DNA of 64,000 nt from Alteromonadaceae bacterium Bs31 (GTDB lineage: Bacteria > Pseudomonadota > Gammaproteobacteria > Pseudomonadales > Cellvibrionaceae), in the NCBI GenBank assembly GCA_900177435.1, contig FXAI01000001.1:787421-851420 (forward strand), written 5' to 3'. A program made the translations under genes and the position numbers. Below are positions 9,703-18,136 of this stretch, piece after piece (the first letter of the stretch is position 1; each line of letters opens with the position of its first letter). Below the pieces are notes generated by a model. It was not told the DNA's origin and made no database searches. It saw nothing but the letters and a program-made list of their open reading frames with translations.

Positions 9703-10149
9703 ATGAAGTTCATAGAAACACGTGCTGGCGATATACCCTTTGACTTGCTATTGGAGGCTGATCCAAGTGAGCAAAGCGTTCGCTCATACCTTGATTCGGG
9801 TTTGGTTTTTGCTGCAGTAAGGAATAAAGCCATAGTCGGTGTTTGTGTTGTTGCTCTGGAATCTGAAACAAGGGCCGAATTGTTCAATATCTCTGTGTCC
9901 AAGGCCTTTCAGAAACAAGGTGTTGGCACTAAACTGCTTGAGTTTGTACTCGGTGAGTTAAGGTTAAAAGGTATAAGGCGTGTTGAGCTGGGTACCGGTA
10001 CATTTGGTTATCAGCTTGCATACTATCAGCGTCAGGGTTTTCGCGTTGGTTCGGTAATTAAAGACTACTTCGTTAATCGTTACCCGGCTGCAATATATGA
10101 GCAGGGTATCCAACTAAAAGACATGTTGAGGTTGTACCTGGATTTATAA
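9703..10149 (+). CDS. GNAT-family N-acetyltransferase
   Basis: 148 residues. The central block (LFNISVSKAFQKQGVGTKLL) contains the acetyl-CoA pyrophosphate-binding motif QGVGTKLL, preceded by the AVRNKAIVGVCVVALE beta hairpin and followed by a C-terminal YQLAYYQRQGFRV motif, all standard for small GNAT enzymes. Substrate unknown. The gene begins with ATG 9703 behind an AGAGAAATG-like weak ribosome-binding site. A 108-residue hypothetical gene follows after 14 bases, suggesting a two-gene unit. It lies in a degraded islet between pseudogenes and a dead IS. Confidence 0.88.
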   Translation: MKFIETRAGDIPFDLLLEADPSEQSVRSYLDSGLVFAAVRNKAIVGVCVVALESETRAELFNISVSKAFQKQGVGTKLLEFVLGELRLKGIRRVELGTGTFGYQLAYYQRQGFRVGSVIKDYFVNRYPAAIYEQGIQLKDMLRLYLDL

Positions 10150-10163
10150 TACTTGAGGCCGCT

Positions 10164-10490
10164 ATGTCAAAACTTAAAGAATCTGATTGGAAGTGTTTTT
10201 GCGCTATAAAAGATAGCGCCATAAAAAAATATGGCGAGCGCTGCCTGGAGGAGTACAGAGAGATTTTGAACGATGAATCGAAAGATGCCATTGCCAGACA
10301 TGTGCTTTTACATCGAGTAAGTGACAATTTGAACCGACAGTTCAATCTGTTTTTTGAGGGGCATTCCCGATCAAAGGTGGCGCTTCAGTTGCTCGCGATC
10401 CGAGCAGAAAATCTTGTAGAGGAAGAATCTCTCAGAGAATTGTCAGAAGAGCTATTAGCGAGAAGCGATCCTAAAAGAGTTGATTGGTGA
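10164..10490 (+). CDS. Hypothetical 108-residue protein
   Basis: I do not recognise a family. The protein is soluble, highly charged and predicted mostly helical (e.g. IKKYGERCLEEYREIL and LRELSEELLARSD). No signal peptide or metal motif. It follows the GNAT gene by 14 bases with the same orientation, so the two are likely co-transcribed and may be functionally linked. Its stop is followed within ~20 bases by the degraded IS element. Confidence 0.6.
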   Translation: MSKLKESDWKCFCAIKDSAIKKYGERCLEEYREILNDESKDAIARHVLLHRVSDNLNRQFNLFFEGHSRSKVALQLLAIRAENLVEEESLRELSEELLARSDPKRVDW

Positions 10491-10519
10491 TAGTGCCTGC
10501 TAGGGCCTGTTGACACTCA

Positions 10520-11303
10520 TTAAGCGGTCAACAATGAGAGAAAAATTAATAAAAAACTTAAAAAAACGTCGAGTTTGTCGAAACGACTAAAAATTCTCCT
10601 AAATCCTTTCAAACGACGAAATAGCCGTTCAACTTCGTTTCTTTTCTTGTACATTTCACGATCATACTCCCAAGGCGTCAGCCGATTAACCTTTGGAGGC
10701 ACTATGGGTATCATCCCTAAGTTCATCACAAGTTGCCGAGTGTCGTCGCCTTCATAGGCTTTATCCATTATGACCCCAGCCCCATCCCAATTGCAGTTTT
10801 CCATCGTCTGTAAAACAGCTCTACCTTCAGGAGCGTCGCCAGCTTGTCCGGGGGTAGTGAGAATGTCACAGCGGTCTGATCATCAGCCGCTACCCTGTGA
10901 ATTTTAGTTGAGCATCCACCTCTGGAGTTCCCGATGGCTTGCGGACCGTTTTTTTATGCGCCTGTATCGTCTGGGTGCACTTGAATTATCGTGCTATCCA
11001 GTGACACTTGATCAACCTGAATATTTATAAGGTCAGCGTCCTGAAGTACACCGAAAACGTGATCCAAAATACCATTCTTGGCCCATCGATTGGCCCTTTT
11101 TAAATGGTGCTCCATTTGCCAAAACTGGCCGGAAGTCCTCGCCATTTGCTGCCATGTTCGGCGATGTACAGTATGGTGTTTAGAACCTCTAGATTAGGCG
11201 TTTTTACATTGCCGCGCTGAATTGGCAGTAAATGTTCGATAATTTTAAATTGGGGCGGTGTAATTTCCGTAGACGCCAATTTTATCAAAATTAGGGGGAG
11301 CAT
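10520..11303 (-). pseudogene. Broken IS5-family (IS427-like) transposase
   Basis: Read on the minus strand the region encodes a DDE transposase in pieces: PPQFKIIEHLLPIQRG and SKWRGLPASFGKW (N-terminal helix-turn-helix part), RANRWAKNGILDHVF, SLDSTIIQVHPDD (first catalytic Asp), VIMDKAYEGDD (second Asp) and RNEVERLFRRLKGFRRI (catalytic Glu). At least three lesions interrupt it: a one-base frameshift after KWSTI near 11100, an in-frame TAA in the Gly-Ala-Lys region near 10952, and a frameshift at a run of C residues near 10855. Terminal inverted repeats could not be defined with confidence. The element should be inactive. Confidence 0.85.
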
Positions 11304-11580
11304 CGGACCATGCTGAGTAGAGCGGTGTTAGCCCCCGCCTAGAAAGATCTCATGCCATATAACTAGAAAGTGGTTCACACTTTTTAAAAAAGTTTTATAT
11401 AAAGACAGCAATCTATGTATTCATTCTCACACACAAGTTTGGCGCCTTGTTACACTTCGGCCGCAACTTTATGTTAGGCGACAGAAGTCAGGTTCCCTAG
11501 TTAGCATTCGCTTGATCGTGCCCGTCGCGCGCTTCGCAAAAAGAAAATCGCTTCTTTACAGATTCCAATTGGAGAAAAGA

Positions 11581-12999
11581 ATGAAATTTTTGGGGTATGC
11601 TGTTTTCATTTTATGCATCGTGTCGTGTGGCGGAAATGGAAATGGGAATGATTCGAATCCGCTTCCGAATTCCAGCAGTTCGAGCTCTTCGAGCAGTTCC
11701 AGTTCGAGCAGTAGTTCCGGTACCGGCAGCTCCAGTTCAAGCTCCAGCTCCAGCTCGAATTCTAGCTCCAGCTCCGGTTCCAGTTCTACCTCCAGCTCCA
11801 CTAGCGGCAGTAGTGGTTCGGAAGGAGACTTGCCGCTGTTGGATCAAAACGGAATCGTGTTTAAAGGCGGGTTTCGCTTATCGGCAGCGAAATTTGGTGA
11901 TAGTGATTACGCGAGTTTGAGTTACTCCCCTGGTCCCATCGCCTTCAATCCACAAAATAATTCACTGTTCGTTATCAGTCACGAGAGAGAGCAAGCAGTG
12001 GCCGAATTTGCTATTCCGGAAATTACGAATAGTCGTAACCCGGAAGACTATGCGGTTGGAAACTATGTGTTACAGGATTTCTCTGTTTTCCATGGAACTA
12101 CCCGCGTTAACACAGGCATTGAAAATTATTTCCGAATTACGGGCTTGGCTCATCTTAATGGGCGTTTGGTGGTGAACTATATGGACTGGTACGACGCCGG
12201 AGGCCAGGAAAAGGACACAACAGTGGTATTTGAAGATGCAAGTCAACTGGACAGTTCTACCGTAACCGGGCCCTATCAGCTGGAAGGCGCTGCGCATGCT
12301 GCAGGTTGGTTAACTCCAGTTCCAAGTGAATGGCAGTCTGCCCTGGGTGGAAGCTATATAGCAGGGCATTCCCATGGTTCTATTATTTCCAGGCTTTCCG
12401 TTGGCCCCTCAGCTTTTGTGCTCAACCCTGATTCAAGTTTATTAAGCAGATCAGTGAGCAGTGGCGAGATCCAAACGCAAGCTATATTGGATTTCAGTTT
12501 AAACAACATGCTTTACGATAAATCGATTTACGGTGAGAGTTACTCGGACTCCGGACCGATTCTTTACAATCACAACCGCCAAAATGATTTATGGACGATT
12601 AACTCTGGTGCGTCCTATGGCTTTATTGTTCCCGGTACGGGCACCTATTTAACTATAGGCATGTCTGCTGGACATGAATCGGGGTTGGGCTACAAGATCA
12701 CACAGAATGATGGCAATGTATGTGGTGGTCCTTGCGCCTATGATCCTGATGATAAATACAATTATTTCTGGATGTGGCGTGTGAGCGATTTGCTTAAAGT
12801 AAAAAATGGTGAAATGAACAGCTATGACGTGCGGCCTTATCAATACGGAAAATTGGATTCGCCGTCAAATGCCAGTTTAATTGGTGCGGCATATGATGCA
12901 GAGAATAAGCGCTTATATGTCTCCTTATTGAAGGGTGACACGGAAGAAGATTACAGTCGCCCGCCTTTGTTCTACGTATATGATATTCGAGCCGAGTAG
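11581..12999 (+). CDS. Polyserine-linker lipoprotein with a large unknown (propeller-like) domain
   Basis: 472 residues from ATG 11581, which has GGAGA just upstream; the frame is open further 5' but that part lacks a signal. A lipoprotein signal ends at IVSCGG (Cys ~18). A polyserine linker (~30-80) leads to a ~390-residue domain starting LPLLDQNGIVFKGGFRLSA. The domain contains many short beta-type motifs (PIAFNPQNNSLFVISHE, YFRITGLAHLNGRLVVNYMD, LIGAAYDAENKRLYVS) suggestive of a beta-propeller, but I do not recognise the family and no catalytic residues can be named. It lies 16 bases before an alginate-lyase-like gene, probably in the same operon, so a role in polysaccharide capture or depolymerisation is inferred. 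Confidence 0.78.
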   Translation: MKFLGYAVFILCIVSCGGNGNGNDSNPLPNSSSSSSSSSSSSSSSSGTGSSSSSSSSSSNSSSSSGSSSTSSSTSGSSGSEGDLPLLDQNGIVFKGGFRLSAAKFGDSDYASLSYSPGPIAFNPQNNSLFVISHEREQAVAEFAIPEITNSRNPEDYAVGNYVLQDFSVFHGTTRVNTGIENYFRITGLAHLNGRLVVNYMDWYDAGGQEKDTTVVFEDASQLDSSTVTGPYQLEGAAHAAGWLTPVPSEWQSALGGSYIAGHSHGSIISRLSVGPSAFVLNPDSSLLSRSVSSGEIQTQAILDFSLNNMLYDKSIYGESYSDSGPILYNHNRQNDLWTINSGASYGFIVPGTGTYLTIGMSAGHESGLGYKITQNDGNVCGGPCAYDPDDKYNYFWMWRVSDLLKVKNGEMNSYDVRPYQYGKLDSPSNASLIGAAYDAENKRLYVSLLKGDTEEDYSRPPLFYVYDIRAE

Positions 13000-13015
13000 T
13001 AGTTGGAATAAAAAA

Positions 13016-14458
13016 ATGATCTTAAAAAATAGTGTATTTTTATTTTCTGTATTTTTAATGCTGAGCTTTGGTTCCGCCCATGCTTACAATAGTAACCATC
13101 CCTACCTTTATCTCAACCAGACCCAGCTTGATGAATTGAGTGATGTGGTTAATTTCGGCGCTTCAAACTATATCACCCAAGCCTACGCAAAAATGAAAGC
13201 TTATGGCGATGCGCTTCTCGACGACCCTCCTCAAGTCGTGCCTTATCGTGGTGATGATCCGAGTTTGGTCCATTATCGGATAGGGCATACCGATACTGAG
13301 AAAGCCACCGCCTGGGCAGTGAGTTACAATGTTGAACTGGACCCCGTAAAAAAAGCTGAATACGCTCAGAAAGCTAAAAATTATGTAATGGCATACGAAG
13401 ACGCGCGTATGGACACCTATTTGGGACCTGTCGTCAGTTGGCTGATTAACATATTTATTATTTATGACCTGACCTATTCTTCAGGGCTGTACACCAGTGA
13501 GGATGTAGAAAAAATACAATCACTGCTGGTTGGTGCAGGGCTGACCAGTCAGCCAAACTGGTGTGAAACCGACTCCGCATGGAACCAGAATATGTCCCAT
13601 TGGTACTGTGGGGCATATGCCCTGGCGGCATTTATGATGGATGATCCATCGGCGATTGATCGTGCGTTTACACAATTTAAACGGCGTATTGACGGAACCT
13701 ATAGCGATGGCAGGTTCCACGATTACGATCACAGGAACCTCGGCTACAACAACTACAGCCTGAGCCCGATGCTTTTCGCCGCACAAGCGGCGAAAAACCT
13801 TGGCCATGACTGGTGGTCTTACACCGGGCCAGAGGGAAGAAGCCTGGAGCGCTCCATTGACTTTCTCTCCACACCGGAACATACCCGCAACGGAAATAGC
13901 TGGATTCCATCCATATACGGCAACTTGTCAAACGACTCCGCACATACTTCTGGCCAAAACATCGGCGCGTATGGTTTGACGCTACAGCAGAAAGTATTGT
14001 CTGATCAACGCTTTATTTTTGAAGTTGCGCTTAACAATATTGATAAAGAAAAATATGAAAATATTCTCAATGATGCTTCCGGTGGAAAAATATCGAGAGA
14101 TGCTATCTACAACTACCACACACATTATTGGCTCTCGACCTTTCTTAATGTAGATAAGTTATCCGACAATCCAGTTGATCCAGTTGATCCAGTTGATCCA
14201 GTTGATCCAGTTGATCCAGTTGATCCAGTTGATCCAGTTGATCCAGTTGATCCAGTTGATCCAGCAGAGCCAGTCGATCCAGTTGATCCAGCAGAGCCAG
14301 TCGATCCAGCAGAGCCAGCTGAACCGGAGCCGACAGGATCATTAGAGGATAACAACACTGAAATCAGCAATACAGATAACGGTGGTGGCGGCGCCTTTTC
14401 GCCCTTTTTTTTATTCGGTCTGTTTGTGTTGCGATTAACTCGGCAATTAAATAGATGA
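13016..14458 (+). CDS. Secreted alginate-lyase-family (toroid-fold) protein with Pro-Val-Asp repeat linker and GlyGly-CTERM tail
   Basis: 480 residues from ATG 13016, whose signal peptide (MILKNSVFLF...GSAHA) supports this start over upstream codons. The mature region (~25-385) is alpha-helical with NQNMSHWYCGAYALAAFMMD and DGRFHDYDHRNLGYNNYSLS, resembling the chondroitin AC/alginate lyase toroid (PF05426-like) with its conserved Asn/His/Tyr residues. The substrate is not deducible. A repeated VDP/AEP linker (~387-440) precedes a C-terminal GGGG, a hydrophobic helix and RLTRQLNR, the layout of GlyGly-CTERM sorting signals cleaved by rhombosortase. The last codons lie inside a repeat that recurs inverted at 16690-16867. 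Confidence 0.75.
   Translation: MILKNSVFLFSVFLMLSFGSAHAYNSNHPYLYLNQTQLDELSDVVNFGASNYITQAYAKMKAYGDALLDDPPQVVPYRGDDPSLVHYRIGHTDTEKATAWAVSYNVELDPVKKAEYAQKAKNYVMAYEDARMDTYLGPVVSWLINIFIIYDLTYSSGLYTSEDVEKIQSLLVGAGLTSQPNWCETDSAWNQNMSHWYCGAYALAAFMMDDPSAIDRAFTQFKRRIDGTYSDGRFHDYDHRNLGYNNYSLSPMLFAAQAAKNLGHDWWSYTGPEGRSLERSIDFLSTPEHTRNGNSWIPSIYGNLSNDSAHTSGQNIGAYGLTLQQKVLSDQRFIFEVALNNIDKEKYENILNDASGGKISRDAIYNYHTHYWLSTFLNVDKLSDNPVDPVDPVDPVDPVDPVDPVDPVDPVDPVDPAEPVDPVDPAEPVDPAEPAEPEPTGSLEDNNTEISNTDNGGGGAFSPFFLFGLFVLRLTRQLNR
14167..14330 (+). repeat. 9-bp minisatellite encoding the Val-Asp-Pro linker
   Basis: The unit GTTGATCCA is repeated about a dozen times almost without change, then in mixed form with GCAGAGCCA. 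The near-perfect nucleotide identity points to recent slippage or unequal exchange rather than selection on the protein alone. Confidence 0.9.
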
Positions 14459-14605
14459 TCCTATCTATTTAATTGCGCGCCCATGAAAAACTGGCGAAAA
14501 TGTGTGAATTTTCTGGTATTTCAAGAGCTTACATTGCCCTGGGGCAATGACGGCGCTTCCCTGCGCCGCTTATTAACTTAACAATAACTATTGCCAAGTT
14601 AATAA
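14431..14605 (+). repeat. Left copy of a ~175-bp inverted repeat
   Basis: This stretch matches the reverse complement of 16690-16867 over most of its length, including the blocks ATCTATTTAATTGCGCGCCC, CGGCGCTTCCCTGCGCCGCTTA and CCAAGTTAATAA (the second block seen as two shorter identical halves around CTTCCCTG). It includes the last codons of the alginate-lyase-like gene and a 13-bp stem (CAATTAAATAGAT 14444-14456 with its complement 14463-14475). The pair brackets the beta-helix lipoprotein gene. No other gene is visible in 14459-14735. Confidence 0.85.
14444..14475. other. 13-bp stem hairpin at the 3' end of the alginate-lyase-like gene
   Basis: CAATTAAATAGAT and its exact complement are separated by 6 bases, overlapping the TGA stop at 14456-14458. 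It could act as a transcript 3'-end structure. An imperfect version is found in the right inverted-repeat copy. Confidence 0.6.
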
Positions 14606-14735
14606 TAACGACAAGAGTAACGCGTAGCCGTTTAAGTTATACGGTAAAAAAATGTCGGTACACATTTTATTGGTGCTCGAACACCATTCTAGTAAAGTGT
14701 TTTAACGTTTAAGATAAGCCTCCGGAGGGCGCAAG

Positions 14736-16544
14736 GTGAGAAACCTTTGTTTTGTACTTTTATCTATAGTTGTTATTTCGTGCGGTGGAAATAGCGGTTC
14801 TCCCATTCCGGATTCGGATGGCTCGACGAGTTCGTCCAGTTCGTCTGGTTCGTCCAGTTCGTCTGGTTCGTCTGGTTCGCCTGGTTCGCCTGGTTCGTCT
14901 GGTTCGTCTGGTTCGTCCAGTTCGTCCAGTTCGTCCAGTTCGTCCAGTTCGTCCAGTTCGTCCAGTTCGTCCAGTTCGTCCAGTTCGTCCAGTTCGTCCA
15001 GTTCGTCCGGTTCTTCCAGTTCTTCCAGTTCCAGCTCAGGTAAGCCCGGGCCTGGAGATCCCGGGATATTGTCCGCTCGCACACCTCCCGGTGGTTTTGC
15101 GTTTTGGCAATGGCAGGACCCTTACCAGGAATGGAATGTGGTGGATGTGACAACCCGGGGAATTATGCCGAATGGTGGTGAAGATGCGGAAGTTCTGCGT
15201 AGCCTTTTAAGCGATCTGGATAAACCCACAGTTTTGTATTTTCCGCCGGGTGACTACCATATTGGTTCAGGCGGCACGGTTAACATTCCCAGCAATGTCA
15301 TCATTCGCGGAGCCGGGCCCGATAAAACCCACTTCCGTTTGTCAGGGGATGCTGGAGGCTTTGCCTGCTACGGGTATAACACCGGCAGCAAGAAAAATGT
15401 TGTCGAAAGTGTTACAGCAGGAGACAACATTGTTCAGCTCGATGATGTTAGTGGGCTCGCCGTCGGCGATATCGTTGACATCAAACAGAATAACCCACAC
15501 TCTCCCGATGCTTGGGCTGCAAACACCTGGGGCGGCGTGTTTCGAATTACCGAAATTAACTCACAAGAGAATACCATCCGCTTACATCTACCACTGGCGA
15601 TAGGGCTTGATGAATCCGAGTTTTTTGATGAGGACCACGGTGCGCACAAGCTGGCTGGCTGTCGTAATGTTGGTTTTGAAAACTTTCATATAGAACGCAC
15701 GTCGGGGCCGGGCGGCGCACAGATGTTTTCATTTATAAGAGCCTACAATGTTTTCGTCCGCAATATTTATTCACAGAAATCACAGACTAATCACGTGAAT
15801 AGCCTGCGTTCCCTCGGCGTTTATGTAAGCGACAGCTTTTTTGACGATGCATGGGTAAAAACAGGTGGCCATGCCTATGGGGTTTCGCCCAGAATCCGCG
15901 ATACAGAAGTGGTTGTCACCGATAATATTTTCAAAGATTTAAGGCACTCACTCACTACTCAGGGCGGCGCTAATTATGTGATTTTCGCATACAACTTTAT
16001 TTTTGATACTTGCCGGGAAAGAAACTGTAGCAAAGGCGAAAGAGAAGAAATAGACGGCAGGCAGGAAGCCGATGTAGTGGTGCACGGAAACTTTCCTCAT
16101 ACTACCCTGTTTGAAGGCAACGTCTTTTATTTTTCTTATTATGATGCCATTCATGGTGCCAATGGTCCGGACATAATTATGTTTAGAAACAAAGGTTTCG
16201 GCCAGCCTTCAAATTACTGGATGAAAGGAGTTGGCGTTGCGATTGAAGCGAGCTCAGAGAGTGTGACACTCGTGGGTAACCACTTGCTAAATAGTTCGAG
16301 TTTTAAGGTTAATGGCTCGGAAGATTTATTTACCAGCCATAACTTGGTAGATAACATTGACGGCTTCGGTGCGACCAACAGTGACCTGCCCGCTAATGCA
16401 AGTTTACCAGCATCACTCTTTACGCAAGGGCCTCCGGAATTTTGGGGTTCGGAATTACCTTGGCCTGCCTTCGGGCCGGATGTGCCAAACTCCCACAATA
16501 ACAAAATACCGGCACAGATACGGTTTGAGAGCGAATTCCAATAA
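14736..16544 (+). CDS. Polyserine lipoprotein with right-handed parallel beta-helix (pectate-lyase-like) domain
   Basis: 602 residues starting at GTG 14736, with GGAGG 8-9 bases upstream and no usable ATG. The lipoprotein signal ends at VVISCGG. A polyserine tract (~30-102), encoded by a homogeneous 9-bp repeat, leads to the catalytic-type region with PTVLYFPPGDYHI and VNIPSNVIIRGAGPDKTHF, the typical opening of pectate_lyase_3/GH28-like beta-helices, followed by repeated ladders (NVGFENFHIER, NVFVRNIYSQKS, VVVTDNIFKDLR, VTLVGNHLL). Enzyme class and substrate cannot be fixed; a polysaccharide lyase or hydrolase is likely. The gene is bracketed by an inverted repeat, unlike its neighbours. Confidence 0.82.
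   Translation: MRNLCFVLLSIVVISCGGNSGSPIPDSDGSTSSSSSSGSSSSSGSSGSPGSPGSSGSSGSSSSSSSSSSSSSSSSSSSSSSSSSSSSSSSSGSSSSSSSSSGKPGPGDPGILSARTPPGGFAFWQWQDPYQEWNVVDVTTRGIMPNGGEDAEVLRSLLSDLDKPTVLYFPPGDYHIGSGGTVNIPSNVIIRGAGPDKTHFRLSGDAGGFACYGYNTGSKKNVVESVTAGDNIVQLDDVSGLAVGDIVDIKQNNPHSPDAWAANTWGGVFRITEINSQENTIRLHLPLAIGLDESEFFDEDHGAHKLAGCRNVGFENFHIERTSGPGGAQMFSFIRAYNVFVRNIYSQKSQTNHVNSLRSLGVYVSDSFFDDAWVKTGGHAYGVSPRIRDTEVVVTDNIFKDLRHSLTTQGGANYVIFAYNFIFDTCRERNCSKGEREEIDGRQEADVVVHGNFPHTTLFEGNVFYFSYYDAIHGANGPDIIMFRNKGFGQPSNYWMKGVGVAIEASSESVTLVGNHLLNSSSFKVNGSEDLFTSHNLVDNIDGFGATNSDLPANASLPASLFTQGPPEFWGSELPWPAFGPDVPNSHNNKIPAQIRFESEFQ
14829..15020 (+). repeat. 9-bp minisatellite encoding the polyserine linker
   Basis: The unit TCGTCCAGT is repeated about eleven times without change at 14913-15008, flanked by variants (TCGTCTGGT, TCGCCTGGT, TCTTCCAGT). 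Other polyserine tracts in the window use mixed TCN/AGY codons, so this one has been recently homogenised. Confidence 0.9.
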
Positions 16545-17122
16545 AAGCAACCATAACCCCACGGAGGGGGTATATTTCACAAGTTTGCCAGGAGTGAAAG
16601 TAGTGAACCTACTTTCAAATGGTAGAGCCCCGTAATTCCCTAGCAGTCCTAATGTTTTTAGAAGGATAAATCTAGACCGCAATGCGGTTTTATTAACTTG
16701 GTATTGTTCAGAGGCTGCTTTAGTTTATAAGCGGCGCAGGGAAGCGCCGCCATTGCGAAGGCAATGTAAGCCCTTGAAACACCAGCAAACTCACACATTT
16801 GCGCCAGTATTTAAAGGGCGCGCAATTAAATAGATAGTATCATCTACTTAAATGCCGGGTTAATACGTACCGACATCTTCAAACTTTTCACCAGGATGGT
16901 GGTATAAATACGCCACTAGGCTGGCATCCCGAAGAGCTGACAGACTATTAAAACAAAGTGGTTTTGGTAATGGACAACTAGACTGTATATATAGAAACTA
17001 CTATAAAGTAGCGGGGAAGGTCGCCTTTTTCTGTTGCTTTTGAAGAGCAATGGGTGATTTGGTCGCGGCAGATTGAGAGGGGCTATTCTTTTATCTGTTC
17101 TGTTCAGCTTTGAGGTACTGTA
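16545..17122. other. Intergenic region holding the right inverted-repeat copy
   Basis: No gene is seen. The middle is the right copy of the inverted repeat (16690-16867). The distal part up to the DUF3592 start at 17123 shows nothing recognisable. Confidence 0.7.
16690..16867 (-). repeat. Right copy of the ~175-bp inverted repeat
   Basis: On the minus strand this copy reads LTRHLSR-stop followed by the same downstream sequence as the 3' end of the alginate-lyase-like gene (LTRQLNR-stop), with roughly 80-85 percent identity by eye. It therefore contains a fossil of the last codons of a GlyGly-CTERM-type gene plus its 3' flank, in opposite orientation. Confidence 0.82.
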
Positions 17123-18136
17123 ATGTTTAGTCTGAAACAACAAAGGGGTTTTCTCAGCCTGTTTTCCAGAATTTCCTCTCTGGCTTATGGGATACCTAGA
17201 TTGTTTATGCTGGTTGGAATCATTTTTTTTATCATAGGCTGTTATAACCTGTTTCGAGCATTTCAAACCTACAGCTGGCCCTCCGTTCAAGGCCGCATTA
17301 TTTCTTCAGGCGTCGAAAGTTACACCACTACATACACAGATAGGGCCACAGACAGATTAAGTGAACAAACGGTGTACGATGCGTATATTGCATACGAGTA
17401 TATCGTAGAGGGAGCAAGGTATAGTAACGATACTGTGAAAGTGGGTGGCACCATTGGTTCAAATATTAAGGCATGGACGAGAGCGCTTCTGAATAAATAT
17501 CCACAAGGTAAAACGGTGAATATTTACTATAAGCCTACAGATCCAACTCAATCCGTTTTAGAAAAGGGTATTCAACTTAGCACATGGTTTGTTGCGGTAT
17601 TTGGCTTAGCTTTTTTCGTCTTTGGTTATTATTTTCAAAGGGCAATTCGTAATCTGGGCAGAAAACTATTTGGTTTTACTACTGAACAGCAAGAAAGCTC
17701 AACCGCAGAACAGTCAAAATTCGCAAAAGTCACCGATCCCAGGCTGCCAGGTAAGTGGAAGGTCGTATATCAAGTACCGTCCTATGAAGAATTGGCTACA
17801 TATTCAATGAAGCAGTTTAACCTTGGAGCGGAAAACATACACTCTAAAAATGTCGTAGTGCCGAGCGCAACAACCATCGTCACCATTACGGAAAGTCAGA
17901 TCCGTTTTGCACAGCAAGGAGCAAATCTCTTTGGTAAGGCGGGTCAGGAATATACACTGCAAGGCGATAGGTTGGTTTTGGCGCCTGTAAAGTTGGGTGG
18001 TTTTGTGAAAGCTATGGCTTCCTTGCTTCCAAGCTATTATCACTTTAGCTTCATGGGGACTAAATTGATTCTCACCTCTGATAAAATTAAAGGATGTGAC
18101 AATAGGAGCATTGTCTACCATTTAGAAAGAGTCTAA
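17123..18136 (+). CDS. DUF3592 membrane protein
   Basis: 337 residues. Two transmembrane segments (~residues 27-47, FMLVGIIFFIIGCYNLFRAF; ~153-172, WFVAVFGLAFFVFGYYF) flank an extracytoplasmic beta-rich DUF3592 domain containing WPSVQGRIISSGVE, YIAYEYIVEGARYSNDTV and NIYYKPTDPTQSVLE, the usual landmarks of the family. The C-terminal ~140 residues (PRLPGKWKVVYQVPSYEELA onward) look like a separate lipocalin-type cytoplasmic domain. Function unknown. The gene is alone, with no obvious operon partner. Confidence 0.8.
   Translation: MFSLKQQRGFLSLFSRISSLAYGIPRLFMLVGIIFFIIGCYNLFRAFQTYSWPSVQGRIISSGVESYTTTYTDRATDRLSEQTVYDAYIAYEYIVEGARYSNDTVKVGGTIGSNIKAWTRALLNKYPQGKTVNIYYKPTDPTQSVLEKGIQLSTWFVAVFGLAFFVFGYYFQRAIRNLGRKLFGFTTEQQESSTAEQSKFAKVTDPRLPGKWKVVYQVPSYEELATYSMKQFNLGAENIHSKNVVVPSATTIVTITESQIRFAQQGANLFGKAGQEYTLQGDRLVLAPVKLGGFVKAMASLLPSYYHFSFMGTKLILTSDKIKGCDNRSIVYHLERV

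Noticed and set aside
10499..11345. Terminal inverted repeats of the IS5-type element
   Set aside because: The outer ends (AGGGCCTGTTGACAC on the left, GTGTTAGCCCC on the right) match only loosely; I could not define element borders or a target duplication.
11430..11490. Integron attC-like site (a GTTAGGC core near 11473)
   Set aside because: No matching RYYYAAC partner core, inverted L/R boxes or cassette gene order was found; a lone 7-base core is common by chance.
14125..14370. Minus-strand Gly/Ser/Thr-rich frame over the VDP linker
   Set aside because: Antisense of the 9-bp repeat; composition is entirely determined by the repeat.
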